The notes: generated from the letters alone by a model not told the origin. A stretch of 18,385 bases of DNA from Nitrospira sp. (GCA_020697375.1 JAJFBJ010000059.1:1-18385); one strand, 5' to 3'. Positions 5,829 to 13,171 are shown, counted from the first letter of the stretch. Translations and numbers: made by a program.

Positions 5829-7559
5829 ATGAAAAGAAGATTGGGATGTACTCCTATTAATTGCAACTCGGAGAATATCCGGAGATTCCTGTTGCATTGC
5901 GTGGTTGTGTTGTTTTCCGTATTTGGCTATTCGACCATTGGTTTGGCGGCGGAAGCCGGAAAGTTGGTGGAGAAGGACGGCAAGTATGTGTTTGTCGAGA
6001 GCATGGATCCTTCCCTGAAGCTCCTGCTCGAACGGTCTGTCAAGAACGGCATGATCACGCAGGATGAATATAATAAAGTCGTCCAGGATTCCGAAGAGCG
6101 GTCTCAACTGCTGATGCCGAGTTTTCGGGGTTGGTACGATCGTGGATTCAACCTCTCGATGAACGACAATGCCTTTTTCTTGAAGATTCGATTTCGCACT
6201 CAGTTGCGCTATACGCAACGGTTTCGCAACGACGCCTGGCGCAATCCCGGGGAAGCCAAGAATTTTCCGGAATTGCTGGGGGTGTTCGGCGATTACCGGG
6301 CCAATCGCTCAGAGGGTTCCGCCTCTTCGTTCAATGTGAGGCGGATGCGGTTCTATTTCATGGGTCATCTATTCGATCCGGACTTCAAATACTATATCCA
6401 AATGCGGGCCGAGACGGCCGAGAATGCGCAGGCGCCCGGCTCCCTCTCGCTGTTCGACGTGAATTTCACTTCCACGCACCTTTCCTGGATGAACGTTCAG
6501 TTCGGCCAGTACAAGGTGTATTTCAACCGGTCGCAGATCAACTCAACGGCTTCGATGCAATTCGCCGAACGCGCCTTGGTGCAAGATGCCTTCACGGCGA
6601 GCGGTCTAGATCGGCGTGATATCGGTATCACGATCATGAACGACGAAGAGCTGTTTCCAATCAATTATTATTTCGGTGTGTTCAACGGAGCAGGCCCGAG
6701 CTTCAATCGGCTTGGGTCCTTTGGGTCGGAACAAGCCACTGAAGGCTGTCCGGGCGGGCAAACCGGCGGGAATCCCTTTCCGTCTCCTCAGGGCTGTCCG
6801 GTCAATCAACGTAACTTGAATGCCAACCTGCGCCTCGATGTCGATCGCCTCATGTATGTCGGACGGTTGAACTGGAATATTCTGGGGCGACCGGGGTATG
6901 GGGAAGGAGATCTGGCCTATTCTGAAAAGCCGCAATTGGCGGTCGGCGGGGGTTATTCCTACAATCCCGGCGTCAATACCAGCTCCGATAATGCGTTTGT
7001 CGGCCTGGACCTGGCGAACCTGAACATCAGACGCCAGTTGGCGGCTTTCGGGAACGGGCGGCAACTCGGACTGGGCATCGTGGACTATTCCACCTGGGCG
7101 GCCGATGGAGTTTTCAAATATCGTGGCTTCTCGCTCCAGGGAGAATTCTACTTCAAGAACATCACCCGTCATGACAAGGGATTGACCTGTCTCAATGCAA
7201 CCTGTAGCACGACGATACCTCATACCTTCGGAAATGCCTTAGGCTGGTATGTGCAGGGCGGCTATTATGTGATCCCTCGCACGCTGGAGTTCACCGGTCG
7301 TTTTGCCTACTGGGATCCTGACACGCGCTCGGCCAACGATTTGGTCAGAGAAACCGATGTGTCCTTGAACTGGTTTTTGAACGGGACGTACGATCATCAG
7401 ATCATGGTGACCTACAGCAACATCCAATTCGGGACAGGCGGGTATGCCATCGGCCGCAGCGCGCCCTTGCCTCCCGGTTCGGGAACGGTTCCCCTCGATG
7501 CGGTCGGCGGGACCTTGATCGAAAATGCCATTCGAATCCAGTATCAAATCTTCTTCTAG
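5829..7559 (+). CDS. Outer-membrane porin, OprO/OprP-like, second paralogue
   Basis: A 576-aa beta-barrel porin. A long signal peptide (cleavage around residues 40-43, LAAEA) precedes the same N-terminal module as the minus-strand porin (GKLVEKDGKYVFV...DPSLKLL...GMITQDEYNKV) and ends with YQIFF, an aromatic terminal residue. Barrel blocks shared with the paralogue include RMRFYFMGHLFDPDFKYYIQ, RRDIGITIMNDEE and RPGYGEGD. It contains two cysteine pairs absent from the paralogue, Cys307/Cys323 and Cys454/Cys459, spaced as if closing extracellular loops. ATG 5829 has GGGAG upstream. It lies between an unknown lipoprotein and a canonical ModA gene, so an oxyanion channel role for molybdate uptake is plausible. 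Channel selectivity cannot be read from sequence. Confidence 0.88.
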   Translation: MKRRLGCTPINCNSENIRRFLLHCVVVLFSVFGYSTIGLAAEAGKLVEKDGKYVFVESMDPSLKLLLERSVKNGMITQDEYNKVVQDSEERSQLLMPSFRGWYDRGFNLSMNDNAFFLKIRFRTQLRYTQRFRNDAWRNPGEAKNFPELLGVFGDYRANRSEGSASSFNVRRMRFYFMGHLFDPDFKYYIQMRAETAENAQAPGSLSLFDVNFTSTHLSWMNVQFGQYKVYFNRSQINSTASMQFAERALVQDAFTASGLDRRDIGITIMNDEELFPINYYFGVFNGAGPSFNRLGSFGSEQATEGCPGGQTGGNPFPSPQGCPVNQRNLNANLRLDVDRLMYVGRLNWNILGRPGYGEGDLAYSEKPQLAVGGGYSYNPGVNTSSDNAFVGLDLANLNIRRQLAAFGNGRQLGLGIVDYSTWAADGVFKYRGFSLQGEFYFKNITRHDKGLTCLNATCSTTIPHTFGNALGWYVQGGYYVIPRTLEFTGRFAYWDPDTRSANDLVRETDVSLNWFLNGTYDHQIMVTYSNIQFGTGGYAIGRSAPLPPGSGTVPLDAVGGTLIENAIRIQYQIFF

Positions 7560-7712
7560 GTTTTGCACAGATGGCGTTGGGCTCCATTTTTCGGCAGGTG
7601 ATGTCACGACCTGAGCAGAAGGAAGAGTATTGCCGGCGCGCTTTTTAGAAGGTCGCTTACATTATAAGGATGCGTCGGTGCCGACCGTCCCGAGAAGAAA
7701 GGAGTATTGAAA

Positions 7713-8513
7713 GTGCCTATACTGAAACACATGAAAATGATGGCTGTTGCCTGCATGATTTTACTGACGATCATCATCACAGGCTTGGGGGGAAATCCGT
7801 CCCATGCCTACGCCGAGGATTTCGCCGTGGCGGCCGCATCCGATCTTAATTTCGCCATCAAGGAATTGATTGCGGAGTATGAGAAAGTGACCGGCCACCA
7901 TGTGAAACTCTCGCTGGGATCGTCGGGCAACTTCTATGCGCAGCTTCAGCAAGGGGCGCCGTTCGACCTCTATTTTTCAGCAGACATCGGCTATCCGAAA
8001 AAATTGGAAGCTGCTGGCCTGACCGTCCCGGGGAGTTTGTATCGCTATGCCGTCGGACGTGTGGTTCTCTGGGCGCCGAAGAGTTCGCCACTCGATGTCT
8101 CAAAGGGGTTGGCGGTTCTTCGCGAGCCGACGATCAGGAAAATCGCCATTGCCAATCCCAAGCATGCCCCCTATGGCCGCGCGGCGGTTGCGGCGATGGA
8201 ACATGCGCAGGTCTATGCCGACGTCAAAGACAGGCTGGTTCTCGGGGAAAACATTTCCCAAGCGGCGCAGTTCATCGAGTCAGGAGCCTGCGATGTCGGT
8301 ATCATCGCCTTGTCTCTGGCATTGGCTCCTGCGATGAAGAGCGCCGGCAGCTACTGGCAGATTCCGGCGGAGGCGCATCCGCCCCTGGAGCAGGGGGCGG
8401 TTGTCATGAAACAGTCCAAACATCAGGAGGCCGCCAGGCAATTCCTCTCGTTCATGCAGGGCCCTCGCGGTCAGGAGATCATGACTCGTTATGGATTCAC
8501 GTTGCCGAATTAG
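7713..8513 (+). CDS. modA: Molybdate ABC transporter periplasmic binding protein ModA
   Basis: A 266-aa canonical ModA. Signal peptide through AYA (residue 34). The mature protein starts DFAVAAASDLNFAIKEL and has the expected ligand elements: AASD, LGSSGNFYAQLQQGAPFDLYFSAD, ANPKHAPYGRAA and ESGACDVGIIALSLAL, ending RYGFTLPN. It captures molybdate (or tungstate) for the ModBC transporter encoded just downstream. Start choice: GTG 7713 lies 8 nt after the strong ribosome site AAAGGAG (7698-7704). The in-frame TTG at 7707 is only 2 nt from it and is unlikely. A possible promoter with TATAAG at 7663-7668 precedes the gene in the 153-bp gap after the porin, so the modA-mop-modBC part may also be transcribed on its own. 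Confidence 0.94.
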   Translation: MPILKHMKMMAVACMILLTIIITGLGGNPSHAYAEDFAVAAASDLNFAIKELIAEYEKVTGHHVKLSLGSSGNFYAQLQQGAPFDLYFSADIGYPKKLEAAGLTVPGSLYRYAVGRVVLWAPKSSPLDVSKGLAVLREPTIRKIAIANPKHAPYGRAAVAAMEHAQVYADVKDRLVLGENISQAAQFIESGACDVGIIALSLALAPAMKSAGSYWQIPAEAHPPLEQGAVVMKQSKHQEAARQFLSFMQGPRGQEIMTRYGFTLPN

Positions 8514-8871
8514 CCGCTGGACAACATTGCTCTGCTCGATGGCCTTGCCAATGGTCATCGGTTGTTCCGAGGCCGTGATGATGAGCCAGGAATCGGACCA
8601 TGGCGGGGTAGTATCGTACGTGTTCAAGCAAGACCGAGGCGGTCCGATGGGATCGCAATATAGGAAGCAGGCGCTGGACTTAGTACAGACCAAGTGCGGA
8701 ACCGGCGCCCGGATCATTCGAGAAGGTGAGATCAAAGGATATACCAGCGCCGGAATGGGCACGATAGAAGGAACGGAAGACGAGGAGCGAGGCAGGCGGT
8801 GGGGTGTGCAGTTCGAATGCAAGGCGCCGGGGACCGGCACAACCAATGGAACAAACCACCAGGATAAGTAG
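8491..8871 (+). CDS. Small putative lipoprotein overlapping the modA 3' end
   Basis: A 126-aa protein whose ATG at 8491 lies 23 bp inside the end of modA in another frame, which implies translational coupling. The N-terminus has basic residues, a hydrophobic stretch and the lipobox VIGC (Cys25), so it is a probable lipoprotein. The core (QYRKQALDLVQTKCGTGARIIREGEIKG, then RRWGVQFECK) has two cysteines. I recall it from small proteobacterial/Nitrospira lipoproteins that pair a YRxxAxxLxxxxCG segment with a final FxC, but I cannot name a domain. The tail is Gly/Thr/Asn-rich and disordered. A start at ATG 8539 would leave too short a signal sequence. Its function in molybdate uptake is unknown. 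Confidence 0.7.
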   Translation: MDSRCRISRWTTLLCSMALPMVIGCSEAVMMSQESDHGGVVSYVFKQDRGGPMGSQYRKQALDLVQTKCGTGARIIREGEIKGYTSAGMGTIEGTEDEERGRRWGVQFECKAPGTGTTNGTNHQDK

Positions 8872-8931
8872 AAGTCGAGCCGTTCGATAACCGGCTGGAA
8901 TTCATCAGCCGTAACAGAGCAGGGGGATACC

Positions 8932-9135
8932 ATGAAACTCAGCGCAAGAAATCAGTTTCAAGGCACGGTGACGAAAGTCACCGAAGGCCAAGCCATGGCG
9001 GAAGTCGTCGTGAAGGTCGGCGGTCTGGAATTCGTTTCCGCCATCACGGAAGGCTCCGTCAAGAACATGGGACTCAAGGTCAACGACACGGTAACCGTTG
9101 CCGTAAAAGCCACCGAGGTGATGATCGGTAAATAG
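8932..9135 (+). CDS. mop: Molbindin (Mop domain) molybdate-binding protein
   Basis: A 67-aa single Mop domain protein: MKLSARNQFQGTVTKVTEGQ at the start, then AEVVVKVGG, SAITEGSVKNMGLKVNDTVTV and VKATEVMIGK. Length and motifs are standard for molbindins, which assemble into hexamers holding several molybdate ions and act in cytoplasmic storage or homeostasis. A ribosome site (AGCAGGGGG) precedes ATG 8932. It sits between modA and modB, 78 bp before modB, so storage capacity is co-expressed with uptake. ModC in the same run carries its own TOBE domain. Confidence 0.93.
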   Translation: MKLSARNQFQGTVTKVTEGQAMAEVVVKVGGLEFVSAITEGSVKNMGLKVNDTVTVAVKATEVMIGK

Positions 9136-9213
9136 GCCTCTGCGGCGGTTTACCGAATCGAGCTTTCCATGGCGGCGGTATGAACGTCAGCAGTTAATCG
9201 TTAGGATGAACCT

Positions 9214-9888
9214 GTGAACTGGATCGCGATTTGGGTGACCTTCAAGCTGGCTGGTCTTACGGCGTTGATACTGCTGGTCGTCGGCCTCCCCATTGCCTAC
9301 TGGGTGAGTTTTTCCCGCTGGCGATGGAAGTTCATCGTCGAGTCGGTGGTGGCGCTGCCTTTGGTGCTGCCGCCGACCGTGCTCGGCTTCTACATCCTCG
9401 TCGCGATCGGCCCGCATAGTCCGTTCGGCCGGCTGTATACCGACCTTGTCGGACATCCGCTGCCGTTTACGTTCGAAGGTCTGCTGCTGGCCTCCGTGAT
9501 CTACAGTTTACCCTTCGCGGTGCAACCGTTTTCCGCCGCGTTCGACCAGGTGGATCGACGTTTGATCGAATCGTCCTGGACCCTCGGAGTCTCCAAATTC
9601 AAGACGTTCGTGAAGCTGATCGCGCCGTTGTCGCTCGCCGGGCTGATCACCGGTTTCGTCCTGAGTTTCGCCCATACGCTCGGGGAGTTCGGCGTGGTGT
9701 TGATGGTCGGCGGCAATCTCGAAGGCGAGACGCGCACCGTCTCCATCGACATTTATGATGAAGTCCAGGCCTTGAACTATGCCGGAGCCGCCAAGACCGC
9801 TTTGTTTCTTCTGGTCGTCTCCTATCTGGTGCTGCTCGCTGTGTATGCCATCAATCGCAACGTCTGGGCAGCATGGCCGCAGAAATAG
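9214..9888 (+). CDS. modB: Molybdate ABC transporter permease ModB
   Basis: A 224-aa inner-membrane permease, the usual ModB length, with about five hydrophobic segments. The cytoplasmic EAA loop that docks on the ATPase is seen at residues 119-125 onward (ESSWTLGVSKFKTFVKLIAPLS). The family motif LGEFGVVLMVGG follows at about 156-167 and is typical of molybdate/tungstate permeases. The gene starts with GTG at 9214 behind a modest TTAGGA site. It overlaps modC by 16 bp, the usual tight coupling of permease and ATPase genes. Substrate assignment rests on the adjacent modA, mop and modC. Confidence 0.95.
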   Translation: MNWIAIWVTFKLAGLTALILLVVGLPIAYWVSFSRWRWKFIVESVVALPLVLPPTVLGFYILVAIGPHSPFGRLYTDLVGHPLPFTFEGLLLASVIYSLPFAVQPFSAAFDQVDRRLIESSWTLGVSKFKTFVKLIAPLSLAGLITGFVLSFAHTLGEFGVVLMVGGNLEGETRTVSIDIYDEVQALNYAGAAKTALFLLVVSYLVLLAVYAINRNVWAAWPQK

Positions 9889-10967
9889 CCCTCGACATCG
9901 TCAAGACGTTTCCCGGCCGCGCGGCGATTCACGCTCGCATCCGGTACCCCGTCGAGGCTTCGACAGTCCTGATTTTGTTCGGCCCGTCCGGTTCTGGAAA
10001 AACGACGATTCTCCGATGCGTGGCTGGGCTGGAATGGCCGGAGCAGGGGACCATCCAATTCGTGTCGCGGACCTGGCTGGATACCGGTTCAGGAATCAAA
10101 GTGATTCCACAGGAGCGGCATATCGGCTATATGCCTCAAGACTATGCGCTCTTTCCCACCTATACGGTCGCCGGAAATATCTCCTACGGACTCGGTCATC
10201 TGAATGCCCGCGACCGGAAGAAGCGGGTGGATGAAATGCTGGACCTGTTCCAATTGCGCGGACTGGAGGCGGCGAAGCCGCGCGAGCTCTCCGGAGGGCA
10301 ACAACAGCGGGTCGCGCTCGCAAGGGCGGTGGCGCCTCGGCCATTGTTGCTGTTGCTGGATGAACCGTTGTCGGCCCTGGATGCGCCGACTCGTCTCCAC
10401 TTGAGGGGGGAATTACGGAGCCTCTTGAAACAGTTGGCGCTGCCCTCGATCATCGTGACGCACGACTGGACGGAGGCGCTGACGCTGGGTGATGTGATGG
10501 CCGTCATCAGTGCGGGCAACGTGCTCCAAGTGGGCGCGCCGCTTGACGTATTCAGCCGTCCTCAGGATGCAGAGGTGGCGCATGTCGTCGGGGTGGAGAC
10601 CGTCGTAAAGGGACAGGTACTCGGATCGAAGGAGGGCATGCTCCGTATTGCCGTGAACGAGACCATGTTGGCCGCCGTAGAAGGCGGAACCATCGGACGG
10701 GACGTATTCGTCTGCATCAGGGCAGAGGATGTCGTCTTGGAGCGAGGGCCTGCCGCCGGGAGCAGCGCGAGGAATCACCTTTCCGGAACCGTGACCACAG
10801 TGACCGCATTGGGCGCGTTAGCCAGGGTGACGATCGACTGTGGATTTCCCCTTGTGGCGATGGTGACTCGCTCGACAGTTGAAGAATTCCGGCTGCGGTC
10901 AGGCCTTCCGGTGGTAGCCGCCATCAAGGCCGGAGCTGTTCATCTGGTGCCACGGCAAGTGGATTGA
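9873..10967 (+). CDS. modC: Molybdate ABC transporter ATP-binding protein ModC
   Basis: A 364-aa ATPase that powers molybdate import with ModB. Motifs are complete: Walker A GPSGSGKT (37-44), Q-loop MPQD (Gln89), signature LSGGQ (139-143), Walker B LLLLLDEP (158-165), D-loop SALD (167-170) and switch His197. The C-terminal part (about 296-361, NHLSGTVTTVTALGALARVTI onward) is a TOBE/Mop-like domain that can bind molybdate and down-regulate transport in characterised ModC proteins. The start overlaps the end of modB. It is the last gene of the molybdate run; about 80 bp of unannotated sequence and the repeat at 11050 follow. Confidence 0.95.
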   Translation: MAAEIALDIVKTFPGRAAIHARIRYPVEASTVLILFGPSGSGKTTILRCVAGLEWPEQGTIQFVSRTWLDTGSGIKVIPQERHIGYMPQDYALFPTYTVAGNISYGLGHLNARDRKKRVDEMLDLFQLRGLEAAKPRELSGGQQQRVALARAVAPRPLLLLLDEPLSALDAPTRLHLRGELRSLLKQLALPSIIVTHDWTEALTLGDVMAVISAGNVLQVGAPLDVFSRPQDAEVAHVVGVETVVKGQVLGSKEGMLRIAVNETMLAAVEGGTIGRDVFVCIRAEDVVLERGPAAGSSARNHLSGTVTTVTALGALARVTIDCGFPLVAMVTRSTVEEFRLRSGLPVVAAIKAGAVHLVPRQVD

Positions 10968-11022
10968 CCGAATGATGAATGGCCGGCTGCGGTCTATGCT
11001 GCATACGGATGTATGTGCCCGC

Positions 11023-11034
11023 TATAAGGATGCG
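11023..11034. repeat. 12-bp match to the modA upstream region (TATAAGGATGCG)
   Basis: TATAAGGATGCG here is identical to 7663-7674 upstream of modA. It could mark two -10 regions of related promoters, but a chance match cannot be excluded. A short inverted repeat, CATAC/GTATG, lies just upstream. Confidence 0.25.
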
Positions 11035-11049
11035 GAAACTATTTAGATC

Positions 11050-11174
11050 GCCGGATGCTCAAAAAGCCGTTCAGCAAGGCCGCAGCGAGTGAAGGGCCGA
11101 AAGCGTACCTTTGCAGTACGTTGAGGGTCTGAACGATGCGAGAACGCTGCTGGCGGACCTTTTCAGCATCCGGC
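11050..11174 (-). repeat. Intergenic repeat element, copy 2 (125 bp, terminal inverted repeats)
   Basis: The ends are inverted repeats: GCCGGATGCTCAAAA at the left and TTTTCAGCATCCGGC at the right, with a single mismatch. An inner hairpin is formed by CGTAC/GTACG around the centre (about 11105-11125). The reverse complement aligns with copy 1 at 3886-3985, so the two copies are in opposite orientation. The right end touches the stop codon of the TraT-like gene, so on the minus strand it may also act as a transcription terminator. I recall similar sequences as frequent intergenic repeats in Nitrospira genomes; this is memory, not a search. Confidence 0.75.
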
Positions 11175-11923
11175 TAGAAGGGGCCGGTGATACTGGCGGT
11201 AAACTTATCCTGGACGATGGGCGTCGCTTCTTCGATATTCAGGCTCTTTTGGAGGACGTGGGCGACTGACCGCATTGTGTAGGTTCGAGGCTGACCGTTT
11301 GTCCCCCGTTCCGTGACCAGAACATCCGCCACGCACAGATAGGTCATGCCCTCTTCCTGTTGCGGTTCTGCCATTTCGGGATAGCCGCCGCGGCCGCTCA
11401 TCGCCATCCGCATCAGGGCATTCATATCCGGCATCCCGCTGCCACCCATGGCCATCGCGCGCATCGCTTGTGTGTTCATAGCACCGCCCGGCATCCCCGA
11501 GAACATCGCGCCCATGGCCTCCACATCTGATGCGCCGGACCTTGCGAGCGCCGTTCCTCCACTGCCGATTCCCGAGCCGAACCCGGCCTTGGCCACCGTC
11601 TCCGGTCGCACTCCCTCGCCGGCCTTGTGGCAATAGACTACCTGAGTTTTCAGCCAATAGGCAGCTTGCAGGGGATCTGTGACGATTCGATAACCTTTTG
11701 CGCTCAACCTGGCGGGAATGTCAGAAGGCGTCGCGGCTTGGTTTTCAGAGGTATTGCGAATCTGCACATAGATGCTTCGTTCGGCGCTGGGTGGCAGGAG
11801 AATCGAATTGTCATTGACCAAGCCAGAGCGCAACACATTGCTGCAACCGGCCATCTCCAGCAGAGCTACCAGCAGCAGCATTCTCGTGGTGATGGACAGC
11901 TTCGCGTTCATTCGGTCAGTCAT
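11174..11923 (-). CDS. TraT-like lipoprotein with methionine-rich insertion (copy 2 of a tandem pair)
   Basis: A 249-aa lipoprotein (signal MLLLVALLEMAGC, lipid-attachment Cys27). The layout follows the TraT family (surface exclusion/complement resistance): LPPSAERSIYVQIRNTSEN, IPARLSAKGYRIVTDPLQAAYWLKTQVVY, a Gly-rich middle GFGSGIGSGG, YLCVADVLVTERG, and an end EEATPIVQDKFTASITGPF. Between the Gly-rich block and YLCVAD, residues 137-184 carry 13 methionines, unlike usual TraT. Cys98 and Cys197 occur at sites that the neighbouring paralogue also has as cysteines. It lies 10 bp downstream of that paralogue. ATG 11923 has only a weak ribosome site; ATG 11911 is an alternative. TraT is classically plasmid-borne, but here no conjugation genes are seen. 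Confidence 0.82.
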   Translation of the reverse strand: MTDRMNAKLSITTRMLLLVALLEMAGCSNVLRSGLVNDNSILLPPSAERSIYVQIRNTSENQAATPSDIPARLSAKGYRIVTDPLQAAYWLKTQVVYCHKAGEGVRPETVAKAGFGSGIGSGGTALARSGASDVEAMGAMFSGMPGGAMNTQAMRAMAMGGSGMPDMNALMRMAMSGRGGYPEMAEPQQEEGMTYLCVADVLVTERGTNGQPRTYTMRSVAHVLQKSLNIEEATPIVQDKFTASITGPF

Positions 11924-11933
11924 TGATTCGCCA

Positions 11934-12677
11934 TTAGAAGTGGCCTGCCATGGACGCGCTTAACCGTTGCTGTATCAATGGCGTGGCTTCCTGCTCATCG
12001 AGTTTCTTCTGATGCACGCTGGCGGCGAGCCTGATTTGGTACAAGCCGGATGGTAGCGGTGAACCTGGTTGGGCTACAGGGAGACTGTCGTCCATTTTCT
12101 CGCGCTCGATAATTTGGAGGTCCGCGACACAGGCATAGTTGAGGTTTTCATTCGCGTGGGGTCTTGAGGGTCCTCCGAACATAGTGCCCACGGCATTTCC
12201 TATTTCCTCGGCTACGTTCAGACCCATGCTCGCGACGCCTCCGACAAGAGCGCCCTGCGGACCCGCCATGCCGGCCATCCCTGTCAGGCCATGCAACCCG
12301 GACATGATCGAACTTCCGATTCCTGATCCATAGCCCCCGGCGACCATATCTTCGACGGGCAATTCCATTTTGGTCTGATTGCAATAGACGATGTTCGTCA
12401 GCAGCACGTAGGCCGCCGAATGCGGGTCCTGGACCAACTGATAGCCTTTTGCGCTCAGACGTGCTCCGAGGTCGCTCAATGACAGGGCTTGATTGTCGGA
12501 AGAATTGCGATTCTGGAGAAACAACGTCCGCGCCGTGGAAGGAGGCAACATGACGCTATTACTGGCAAGCAGGTCGGTATCCCGGACATTGGCCGCACAG
12601 CCTGTCGAAAGCAAAGCAGCGAAGAGAAGCCAGCGGAGGGACTGTCCACCCATCTGTGTTGTCTCGCTCTGTTCCAC
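11934..12677 (-). CDS. TraT-like lipoprotein (copy 1 of a tandem pair)
   Basis: A 247-aa lipoprotein with signal LRWLLFAALLSTGC (Cys27). TraT family layout: LPPSTARTLFLQNRNSSDNQ, LGARLSAKGYQLVQDPHSAAYVLLTNIVY, the Gly-rich hydrophobic segment about 113-170 (GGYGSGIGSS...GMAGMAGPQGALVGG) that in TraT is membrane-associated, YACVADLQIIERE, and DEQEATPLIQQRLSASMAGHF. Cys99 and Cys183 are conserved with the neighbour and could form a disulfide. The longest frame starts with GTG at 12677; ATG at 12653 is an equally good start and leaves a normal signal peptide. TraT proteins sit in the outer membrane and block mating-pair formation or complement; the role in a chromosome-like context is unknown. 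Confidence 0.82.
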   Translation of the reverse strand: MEQSETTQMGGQSLRWLLFAALLSTGCAANVRDTDLLASNSVMLPPSTARTLFLQNRNSSDNQALSLSDLGARLSAKGYQLVQDPHSAAYVLLTNIVYCNQTKMELPVEDMVAGGYGSGIGSSIMSGLHGLTGMAGMAGPQGALVGGVASMGLNVAEEIGNAVGTMFGGPSRPHANENLNYACVADLQIIEREKMDDSLPVAQPGSPLPSGLYQIRLAASVHQKKLDEQEATPLIQQRLSASMAGHF

Positions 12678-13132
12678 TCGAATGGGGGCCGAGAGTATTT
12701 CGAGAGCGAACCGCGGCGCATTCTAGTGAATGTCTCGCCTGTTTACAATCAAGAAAATCGAGAGTCGCATAAAAAATTATCTCCCCAAGTTCTGTGGATA
12801 TCTCTGTTGATAGTATCCCTATTGGGTGCAAATAGTCCCGCTAATCCACAGCAGCTACCATGTTGCCTGTTTTTTGAGCATAGAGGATAAAAATTTATGA
12901 ACCACCAGATATGGGGGGCCATGGCAGAAGTGTATGTATTAGCATTCGTTTTCATCCGATAAACAGATGGATGGAAGCCGGGGCAAGAAAAATGTTTTCT
13001 TTTTCTCGCACGCCCATTATCTCGCTTGACTTATGCACAGAAGTTTTATGTCCCTGGGGATGATCGGGAGGACATTCGTTTAAAACCGCTCTACGAGAGG
13101 CCATCCGCAAACAGATCCTGGAATGGTAGTGC
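12678..13132. other. Intergenic region upstream of the TraT-like pair
   Basis: I see no convincing gene in these 455 bp. The sequence is less GC-rich than its neighbours and should contain the minus-strand promoter of the TraT-like operon, but no clean -35/-10 pair stands out. A short A/T inverted repeat (AGAAAA-ATG-TTTTCT) lies near 12988-13002. Confidence 0.5.
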
Positions 13133-13171
13133 TTGACAAGGCTATCGTCGCTATGTAACCATTGGTTACAT
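13133..13171 (+). promoter_or_regulatory. Promoter and perfect 19-bp palindromic operator of the LexA/CI-like gene
   Basis: ATGTAACCATTGGTTACAT (13153-13171) is a perfect inverted repeat with 9-bp arms around a single T. It reaches the first base pair of the start codon at 13170. TTGACA at 13133-13138 is a good -35. The -10 is not obvious and must overlap the palindrome. Placement is that of an autorepression operator for the downstream repressor. No Shine-Dalgarno is visible, so translation may be leaderless or weak. Confidence 0.65.

Noticed and set aside
5313..6218. 301-codon minus-strand open frame
   Set aside because: Spans the junction of two good plus-strand genes on the opposite strand; product is low-complexity and unrecognisable.
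6606..7223. 205-codon minus-strand open frame
   Set aside because: Shadow of the second porin; no signals or family resemblance.
8280..8933. 217-codon minus-strand open frame
   Set aside because: Antisense to the modA end and the small lipoprotein gene, no family similarity.
12489..12890. 133-codon plus-strand open frame across the TraT-like gene start
   Set aside because: Mostly antisense to the TraT-like gene, no ribosome site, product not recognisable.
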